DNA of 64,000 nucleotides from Cloacimonetes bacterium UBA5835 (GTDB lineage: Bacteria; Cloacimonadota; Cloacimonadia; Cloacimonadales; Cloacimonadaceae). Made by a program: the position numbers and the translations under genes. The notes under the pieces are model-generated. The model worked only from the letters and a program-made list of their open reading frames with translations, was not told where the DNA came from and did no database searches. Location of the stretch: contig DJGX01000045.1 in NCBI GenBank assembly GCA_002432865.1, positions 4,552-68,551 on the forward strand, given 5' to 3'. This document shows, in pieces, positions 57,723 through 64,000 of this stretch (its first letter is position 1; each line of letters starts with the position of its first letter).

Positions 57723-59200
57723 TGCGAAGGAGGAAGATAAAATGTATGATATAGCAAGTTCATTTGTTCATCCAGCTTTTTATTATAGAGCTTATCTCTT
57801 TCGGTAACTTCTTCTCTTTTTTGCCAGAAAAAATCTTTAGACAGCTTTTCTTCAAGCTGCCATTTATGCTTGAATTCATATCCCTCCAATTTAACCAGCG
57901 CTTCCCATTGCTGTCTACTGAAATGATTGGCTAAACCTCTTTCTTGTAATAGATGGGTATTTACTTTTAAAGGATATATTTCAGCTATTTGGATGATGCT
58001 CAGAATCTGGTTTCGGCTAAAACATTCCGCTTGTTTCAACTCTTTATAAACCTCTATTTCTCTATCAAATTTGCGTCCATTTACTGTAGAAAGATGATTG
58101 GTATCTAATCCCTGTGTTTCTATCTTGTTGATCACTGTTTTGTTAAACATATATACTGTTTTCTGATAAACAGTTTGTTCAAAGACATTTTGAACAATAA
58201 ACAAAGTAATAAAAGAAAAGAAAAAAGCAATCACCGGAGCAGCAATCCAAGCTAATGAGACCTTGCCCAATATATTGTATCTGATATTTTTCCCACCCTT
58301 TACTAAACCTATGCCCACTACCGCTCCTACAATTACTTGTGTGGAAGATACTGGAACAAGTGGAATTGGTGGTATACCAATACTTAACAGTATTTTTTGC
58401 AGCGAGCGTGAAGCAAAAATAAAAAGAACAATTGCCTCAGCTGTTACAGCTATAAGCGCAGTCACAGGTGAAAGATGAAAAATGTCCTTTCCCACTGTAC
58501 GCATAACTTTATGAGAATATGTATAAATACCCACAATTATAGAAATGGCGCCCAAAATATAAAGTTGCTGCACCCCCGTTAAAGTAACACTGCCAAAATT
58601 GATATCCTTAAAAGGAGTAACAGGAACAAAAACCCCAACTACATTAGCTATATTATTGGCACCCAAAGAAAAAGCACCAAAGGCACCAATTATTATCAGC
58701 CCCAAACGGATATAAACATCCTGCTCCAAAAGATGAATCTTACCCTTGTTGATAATAGGCTTAATCAAGTAAAAAAGGATTGCAGCTATAATTCCAGAAA
58801 GTACAAAAGCAATTACCCAACTGGCAACAATAGTTAGCAAATTACGGAAATCTGTAAGCCGTCCAGAAAAGAAGTTCCAACCGATGATCGCACCTACAAT
58901 AGTTTGAGATGTGGATACCGGAATTCCTGTTCTGACAATGACAGTAATTGTTAAAGCAGCAGCTAAAGCAACAGTAAATGCCCCTCCTAAAGCATCCACA
59001 CTTCCTAAACGACCTAAAGTGCCAGATGGTCCTCCCCCTTCTAGGACAGCACCTAGAAAGATAAAAATGGAGGCAATTAGGGCAGCTGTTTTAAATTTCA
59101 ACATTCTGGTTTCTACAGCAGCACCAAATATATTGCCAGTATCGTTGGCTCCTAAAGACCAACCTAAAAAAAGACCACTAAGCAGATAAATAAAAATCAT
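57719..59200 (-). CDS. PiT-family inorganic phosphate transporter
   Basis: 493 aa. Both PiT signatures are present: GWSLGANDTGN near the N-terminus and SLGANNIANVVG in the middle. About ten membrane helices occupy residues 1-345. The remaining ~145 residues (from MFNKTVINKIETQGL on) are soluble and charged; that is longer than a minimal PiT protein, and no family was recognised for this tail. It starts directly after the PhoU-like gene stops, with no gap, the usual partner of PiT carriers. Confidence 0.9.
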   Translation of the reverse strand: MIFIYLLSGLFLGWSLGANDTGNIFGAAVETRMLKFKTAALIASIFIFLGAVLEGGGPSGTLGRLGSVDALGGAFTVALAAALTITVIVRTGIPVSTSQTIVGAIIGWNFFSGRLTDFRNLLTIVASWVIAFVLSGIIAAILFYLIKPIINKGKIHLLEQDVYIRLGLIIIGAFGAFSLGANNIANVVGVFVPVTPFKDINFGSVTLTGVQQLYILGAISIIVGIYTYSHKVMRTVGKDIFHLSPVTALIAVTAEAIVLFIFASRSLQKILLSIGIPPIPLVPVSSTQVIVGAVVGIGLVKGGKNIRYNILGKVSLAWIAAPVIAFFFSFITLFIVQNVFEQTVYQKTVYMFNKTVINKIETQGLDTNHLSTVNGRKFDREIEVYKELKQAECFSRNQILSIIQIAEIYPLKVNTHLLQERGLANHFSRQQWEALVKLEGYEFKHKWQLEEKLSKDFFWQKREEVTERDKLYNKKLDEQMNLLYHTFYLPPSQ

Positions 59201-59845
59201 CTAAAGCTGTCTTTTGATTACATAAATAGATAGACGATCACATACTGCTTGGGCATAATCTGAAATTTGCTCAATCTGAATAGCAAAAAAACGTAGCTGG
59301 CTTTTATGGGAAAGCTCAATATCCAGATTAAATATTTCACGACGAAGGCGTTCTCCGATATGATCTGCTTCCCGCTCAAAGAAATATACCTTGTGAATAT
59401 AATTATTCACGGCAGCTAAATCCCTAAAAAATGAACGAACGGCAAAAGAAAGTTGTTCAACGGCATTGGTCGATGCCTTGGTTGTTTGTATCCATAGGTC
59501 ATTTAGCACTTCAGGTATTTGAGGCATTTCAATAGAGAATTGAACTAAAGAGTCTTTTATATGGTCAATAACTTCATCGGTATTTTCTAATATGGCAAGA
59601 ACATCTCCCCTGTTTTCAGGAATCAAGGTACGTTCATAAAGAAAGCGTTCAGCACTCACCCTCAAATCATCTGCCCGATGTTCATTTTCCCTAATTTGCG
59701 ATAAGCGGTTTTCGAACTGATCGATCCGATGATTCAGATAATCTTCAATTGCCAGTTCAAAAGTAGTTGCTGAATCGCTTACAATATCTAAAAAAGCATC
59801 GATCTGGGTCTCAATGAAACGAGTCGTTTTTAAGATTAGCGCCAT
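59201..59845 (-). CDS. PhoU-like / DUF47 phosphate-transport accessory protein
   Basis: 214 aa from ATG 59845, about five bases after GGGAG; an in-frame ATG at 59863 places the ribosome site inside the gene. All-helical PhoU-like fold with ENEHRADDLRVSAERFLYE and FEREADHIGERLRREIF, the two E..xAD metal-binding motifs of the DUF47 family. These proteins usually modulate the adjacent PiT carrier. TTGACA lies at 59912-59917. Confidence 0.88.
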   Translation of the reverse strand: MALILKTTRFIETQIDAFLDIVSDSATTFELAIEDYLNHRIDQFENRLSQIRENEHRADDLRVSAERFLYERTLIPENRGDVLAILENTDEVIDHIKDSLVQFSIEMPQIPEVLNDLWIQTTKASTNAVEQLSFAVRSFFRDLAAVNNYIHKVYFFEREADHIGERLRREIFNLDIELSHKSQLRFFAIQIEQISDYAQAVCDRLSIYVIKRQL

Positions 59846-59863
59846 TCTCTCTCCCTTAAGCAT

Positions 59864-60265
59864 ATTTTATGTTATTATATATAATTTACCAGAAAGATAG
59901 ATTGTACTTTCTGTCAAGCAGGAAAAAAGGTATAGGACACAGATTTTGTGGATTACAATAGATTAATGCCTGTAACGAATAATAGAATAGGTCTGAGATG
60001 AGCAGGATTTTTTTGCAGAGGATTTAAGGTAAAGAGTTAATTGTTACCCGCAGATAAAATATTCTTTCTCAAATTTAATTGGTTGCAATGCCAAAATATG
60101 TAATTCTGCTCTTGATGCTTAAGTTCATATAAACAATAAAAAAGCCATATTGGGGTCTGGATGAATGCCTGATGTAAGCAGATATAACGATAAAGAACAT
60201 AAGCCATATGCGAATGTTAAATAAGCATAGGAGACAAAAAATAGAAACTGCAGATGACTTCTTAC
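59864..60265. repeat. Intergenic region with decayed dispersed repeat
   Basis: Contains acacagattttgtggatt and agcaggatttttttgcagag-like stretches (59937-60030) resembling the aggattt family at 24361-24930. TTGACA (minus, 59912-59917) probably belongs to the PhoU-like gene. No gene seen. Confidence 0.4.
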
Positions 60266-61336
60266 TTACTTATTTATAAACTGTTTTACACATTGCACAA
60301 ATGCTTCAACATCTTCCCTATTACTGATTGTTACCCTTAAGCAATTATGCAAAACCGGATGCGAACCTACATCACGAACAGCTATTTCATTAGCCAATAG
60401 ATAATGGAAAAAATCCGGTGTCCTATCAGATAGCGTGAAAGTGAGAAAATTGGTAGCGGATGGATGTACATTTATTTCCTCTATAGTTTTCAAAGTGTTA
60501 TAAAGCTCATCTCGTAAAAAAACTGTCTGTTGTACCTGCTTTTGAAAAATGTCCTTATTTTCCAGAATAGAGAGAGCAAATGTCTGATTCAAGATGGAAG
60601 TGTGAAAAGTGGTAAGCACTTTGGATAACTCGTATATATTTTCTTCTGAAGATATAGCATAACCAAAGCGAAGCCCTGCCGCTGCAAATGCTTTAGAAAA
60701 AGAACGCACAAGAATTAAATTGGGATGAGCGGAAAGATCTCCTACAAAGGTTTTCCCAGAAAATTCATAATAAGTTTCATCTACTAAAATCAGTTTATTT
60801 GGTAAAGCTGTAATTATTTGCCATAATTGTTCATCAGGAAATAAATTGCCCGTAGGATTATTAGGATTGCATAGAATTGCTAATTTACAATCAGGATGAT
60901 TGGCAAGCTCCAAATATTTGTCCGTATTAAAACTGAAATCCTCATTTAAGTCCACAAATTGCATTTTCAAACCAACCATCGCACTAAAGGTCTTATAATC
61001 AAAATAGGAAGGAGCCAAAGAAACAGCATAGGAATTGTTGTTTTCGCGCACTGCCAAAAAGATATGGTAAAGAATATCATCAGCGCCATTTCCAATTAGG
61101 ACATTTTCTTTGCATAACGAATTATCAATGTATGATGTTAGCGCTAAATGTAAATCATTCGTTATTGAGGAAAGATAGCGATTCAGCTGCACTTCTTCCA
61201 TTTTAGCTAAAAAATGATCTCTTATTGCCGAATAGGGATTTAGACTACTCTCATTCAAGCACATCATTCTTTTTTTAATGGGAACATTGATTTTAGAGGG
61301 TTTTTTGTCCACTAGATCGTTACGAAAATATCGCAT
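60266..61336 (-). CDS. Histidinol-phosphate-type aminotransferase
   Basis: 356 aa from ATG 61336, seven bases after AGGAG; an in-frame ATG at 61357 contains that ribosome site and is rejected. Fold type I PLP aminotransferase: NGADDILYHIF, CNPNNPTGN, VDETYYEFSG and the PLP lysine in SFSKAFAAAG (Lys215). The best family match is HisC (imidazole-acetol phosphate to histidinol phosphate), but no his genes are near; related enzymes act on aromatic amino acids or on cobalamin precursors. It has a promoter directly upstream. Confidence 0.8.
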   Translation of the reverse strand: MRYFRNDLVDKKPSKINVPIKKRMMCLNESSLNPYSAIRDHFLAKMEEVQLNRYLSSITNDLHLALTSYIDNSLCKENVLIGNGADDILYHIFLAVRENNNSYAVSLAPSYFDYKTFSAMVGLKMQFVDLNEDFSFNTDKYLELANHPDCKLAILCNPNNPTGNLFPDEQLWQIITALPNKLILVDETYYEFSGKTFVGDLSAHPNLILVRSFSKAFAAAGLRFGYAISSEENIYELSKVLTTFHTSILNQTFALSILENKDIFQKQVQQTVFLRDELYNTLKTIEEINVHPSATNFLTFTLSDRTPDFFHYLLANEIAVRDVGSHPVLHNCLRVTISNREDVEAFVQCVKQFINK

Positions 61337-61363
61337 TTGTTTACTCCTGATATTCATTTATTT

Positions 61364-61392
61364 ATTATAAGCTGAAAACAGGGAAAAGTAAA
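61364..61392 (-). promoter_or_regulatory. Promoter of the aminotransferase gene
   Basis: Minus strand TTTACT (61387-61392), a 17-base spacer and a perfect TATAAT (61364-61369), giving a leader of about 20 bases. Confidence 0.55.
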
Positions 61393-61413
61393 GCTGAAAA
61401 AATTGTATTCGCT

Positions 61414-63306
61414 TTACTGTAGATTTTTCTTTACGGTAGCTATCAATGAAGCAGTATCCAAGCCTGCCCAATGATATAATTCGTTAGATTCTCCGGACAT
61501 CGGATATTGCTTAATACCCATTTTTATAAGTTTTGCGCTAAGAGAATTAGCTACCAAACCATCGGCAATAGAAGTTCCCAAACCACCATTAACAGAATGA
61601 TCTTCCACGCTGAAGATAATTCCTTTGTTGGCAGCAGCTTTTAATTGAGCTATATCTAAATGTAAGGGGGAAGAAACATATAACAATTCTAGAAAGATAC
61701 CTTCTTCGCGTAAGATATCAATTGCCTTTATTGCTTTGGCCACAGGGGTTCCACAAACCCACATACTGCCGTCATTTCCATCTCTAAGGACATCTGCTTT
61801 TCCGTAAATATAGTTATAATCCAAATCATATTGCGGCGATCCATCAATTTTTTTCAGCACCGGAATTTTTGAACGGCCCATTGTAACCAGATAGTTTCCT
61901 GGTTTATTGATCAACCACCGGATAATTCTATCGGTCTGATTAGCATCTGCCGGAAAGATCATTTTATAACCAAACAGATTGCGTGCCAAAGAGATATAAT
62001 CAATGCACTGATGTGTTTTCCCGTCTGCTCCAACATCTATACCTACATGGGTAACCACAGTTTTCAGATTAGTTTGGTTAATATCATTTAAGCGTTGATT
62101 GTTATAAACTTCATCAATGCCAAAAACTCCAAAATCACTCCAGAAGGTTTGAATACCACAAATGGAAAGGGCTCCTCCCATCACACAGGTATGTTGTTCC
62201 ATAATTCCACATTGGAAAAAATTCTCTGGTTTTTCTTCGGCAAATTCACTGGTTTTAACACTGGTGGCTAAATCACAATCTAAAACAACAATTGGTGTTT
62301 TAGCAGCTGCATTATTTTTTACCAAATCTGCTATAGCTTTACCCCAAGCACTTCTACAATCGCTATCTGTTTCATAACGAATAGGGTTGCCTGTTTTTAT
62401 ATCCGGGGTAAAAGTGAAGCGCATAGGTATATTTTTTTCAGGCTTAAAATCCATTCTCAATTTACGATATCTTTTCAGTTCATTCTCTTCACCCAGTTCT
62501 TTCAAGGCATTATTTAGCTGTGTTTCATCCAAAGTGGAACCATGATATTTAGCATTATTTTGCATAAATGAAACACCTTTACCCATAACCGTGTGTGCCA
62601 GAATCATCGTGGGCTGTTGGAAACTGCGTGCCTTTTCCAGAGCATCAAGAACTAAAGCAACATCGTGACCATTTACTTCAATTACTTTCCAGCCATCGGC
62701 TTCCCAATTTTTTCGTATGTTCTGAGGCATAACATTATGAATAGAACCGCTTATCTGAAGCTGATTATAGTCGATTATTGCAATTATATTATCCAGATTA
62801 TATTTTGTGGCAAAGCGTCTTGCTTCACTAATCTGACCTTTTTGCTGTTCTCCATCGCCCATAAAAACATAAACATTATAAGGGGTCTTATTTATTCTGG
62901 ATGCAAGAGCAAAGCCAGTTCCGGCAGATAAACCCTGGCCCAAATTGCCACTGCTCCATTCAACTCCTGGAACATTTCGTTCTATATGACCTTCAAACAT
63001 ACTACCAGTTAAGCGAAATTCCGCTATAGCATCATCCAGATCAAAATATCCCATTATTCCCAAAGTGCTGAAAACAGCAGGAGAAATATGCCCATTGCTA
63101 ACTACAACTCTATCTCTATCAGGCAGTTTAGGTTGAGCAGGATTATGTTTGATAGTGTTATACACACATAAAAGAAGATCTATTGAAGACATTGAACCGC
63201 CAGGATGACCTGAACCAGCAAGAGTTGTCATTGTTAATATTGCCTTACGTGCTTTTTGTGCTTGAAGGTTAATTCTATTAATTATATCTTGAGTATTGGT
63301 TTTCAT
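61414..63306 (-). CDS. tkt: Transketolase
   Basis: 630 aa, both halves in one chain. TPP domain: GSGHPGGSMSS and GDGEQQKGQISEARRFA with IAIIDYNQ; pyrimidine domain: VLDCDLATSVKTSEF and GIMEQHTCVMGGALS; C-terminal domain: FSVEDHSVNGGLGTSIA. Moves two-carbon units between sugar phosphates in the pentose phosphate pathway, acting with rpe and feeding prs. AAGGAATAAC lies before the ATG. It is somewhat shorter than the ~660-residue Escherichia form and reads like FCB-type transketolases. Confidence 0.93.
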   Translation of the reverse strand: MKTNTQDIINRINLQAQKARKAILTMTTLAGSGHPGGSMSSIDLLLCVYNTIKHNPAQPKLPDRDRVVVSNGHISPAVFSTLGIMGYFDLDDAIAEFRLTGSMFEGHIERNVPGVEWSSGNLGQGLSAGTGFALASRINKTPYNVYVFMGDGEQQKGQISEARRFATKYNLDNIIAIIDYNQLQISGSIHNVMPQNIRKNWEADGWKVIEVNGHDVALVLDALEKARSFQQPTMILAHTVMGKGVSFMQNNAKYHGSTLDETQLNNALKELGEENELKRYRKLRMDFKPEKNIPMRFTFTPDIKTGNPIRYETDSDCRSAWGKAIADLVKNNAAAKTPIVVLDCDLATSVKTSEFAEEKPENFFQCGIMEQHTCVMGGALSICGIQTFWSDFGVFGIDEVYNNQRLNDINQTNLKTVVTHVGIDVGADGKTHQCIDYISLARNLFGYKMIFPADANQTDRIIRWLINKPGNYLVTMGRSKIPVLKKIDGSPQYDLDYNYIYGKADVLRDGNDGSMWVCGTPVAKAIKAIDILREEGIFLELLYVSSPLHLDIAQLKAAANKGIIFSVEDHSVNGGLGTSIADGLVANSLSAKLIKMGIKQYPMSGESNELYHWAGLDTASLIATVKKNLQ

Positions 63307-63384
63307 TTGTTATTCCTTATTTATAATATCATTTGCAAAAAGAATTAAATCCATCACCAAATATTTGTTGGTAAAGGAAAAAAG

Positions 63385-63460
63385 TGGTGGAGCATAGCGG
63401 GATCGAACCGCTGACCTCATGACTGCCAGTCATGCGCTCTCCCAGCTGAGCTAATGCCCC
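63385..63460 (-). tRNA. tRNA-Ala (GGC anticodon)
   Basis: 76 nt. Acceptor GGGGCAT/ATGCTCC with one G-U pair; anticodon loop CTGGCAG; encoded CCA. It stands alone upstream of tkt; TTGACA lies at 63511-63516 on the same strand. Confidence 0.97.
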
Positions 63461-63819
63461 AAAAAGAGATTCACAATATGTGATAACATCTCTGGAAAAG
63501 GGCAGAATTCTGTCAAGCAGAAACTACGATTTTCTCGAATAAGATATTTCAACATATTGGTATATAACAAGTTGATTTACAGCTTTTTTCCTGTTTGATT
63601 TTATTGTGTTGTATGTAATAGAGAGAAAATACTACTTCAGTTATCCAAAAACAGCAGGATTGGAAAAAATGTACTTCTACTACTTGTATTCAAGCTAACT
63701 TATATAATACTAAATGACACACTGGAAAAATAGCCATAACTTAGGCGAATTCTAACAAGATCTTGGTTATAAATCAATTGCTAACAGAAAAAATAGACTC
63801 CTTTTATTTAAATTTAGGA
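63461..63819. other. Intergenic region
   Basis: About 360 bases upstream of tRNA-Ala. Apart from TTGACA at 63511-63516 nothing is recognised. Confidence 0.4.
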
Positions 63820-64000
63820 TTAAGTAGAAAAAGAGACAGTATCTACTTGTGGTATAATCTTTTCACTTTTCTGTCTTCCAATCCACTCATAATTATCTAT
63901 TGAACCTCCATTATGCGAGTATATTTTTAGTAAGAATGATTGTAAGAGGGGAGCAAAGGAATAGGGTGTAAGGGAAAGAAGGCATTCCCACAAAAAAGTG
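63820..64000 (-). CDS. Possible C-terminal fragment of a gene entering from the right edge
   Basis: On the minus strand the frame is open from base 64000 to a TAA at 63820-63822: 59 residues ending in IDNYEWIGRQKSEKIIPQ and VDTVSFST. The start is outside the window. Composition looks protein-like, but an open run of this length is not rare by chance in AT-rich DNA. No family recognised. Confidence 0.3.
   Translation of the reverse strand, partial: TFLWECLLSLTPYSFAPLLQSFLLKIYSHNGGSIDNYEWIGRQKSEKIIPQVDTVSFST

Overview
The window is a low-GC (well under 50% by eye) bacterial chromosome segment that alternates conserved housekeeping operons with very long secreted repeat proteins. The class of secreted proteins (GLUG, internalin-like LRR, PKD and beta-helix modules), a signal-peptide-less tricorn-type protease, and the tuf-rpoBC and prs-rplI gene orders fit a Candidatus Cloacimonas-like (Cloacimonadota, FCB group) genome. 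That placement is an inference from memory of such genomes; no 16S gene is present.

Layout. 1-16187 (minus): three secreted-protein genes read one after another. They are a 444-aa protein, a 3472-aa protein with 41 leucine-rich repeats in four cassettes, and a beta-helix/PKD protein that runs off the left edge. 16807-24336 (plus): a soluble-adenylate-cyclase-like protein (two cyclase domains, NTPase, TPRs) and a tricorn-type S41 protease. 24337-25868: a 1.5-kb non-coding stretch full of two families of short repeats. 25870-40314 (minus): one long translation/transcription superoperon, tRNA-Thr, tRNA-Tyr, tRNA-Gly, tRNA-Thr, tuf, rpmG, tRNA-Trp, secE, nusG, rplK, rplA, rplJ, rplL, rpoB, rpoC, rpsL, rpsG. 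It has a recognisable promoter, an internal hairpin between rplL and rpoB, and a final terminator directly after rpsG; fusA is not in it. 40640-42932: small envelope genes (papain-like YiiX-type enzyme, two lipoproteins). 43148-50572 (minus): prs, rplY, pth, rpsF, ssb, rpsR, a DUF2232-like membrane protein, rplI, a membrane protein, then dciA-like, rpe and ffh.

51103-56579 (plus): fusA, a STAS protein, a receiver-HATPase fusion, prmC and murA. 56820-59845 (minus): a PhoU-like protein, a PiT phosphate transporter and an AEC-family carrier. 60266-63306 (minus): a histidinol-phosphate-type aminotransferase and transketolase, then tRNA-Ala. The last half kilobase holds no clear gene apart from a possible C-terminal fragment entering from the right edge.

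The most unusual items are the sAC-like cyclase with catalytic residues split between its two domains; exact 57-residue units in the beta-helix protein whose 12-residue core is kept while its codons differ; a ~495-bp near-identical, indel-free duplication inside the LRR gene; and the REC-HATPase/STAS pair with an altered receiver switch residue. No obvious mobile element, CRISPR array or phage gene was seen.
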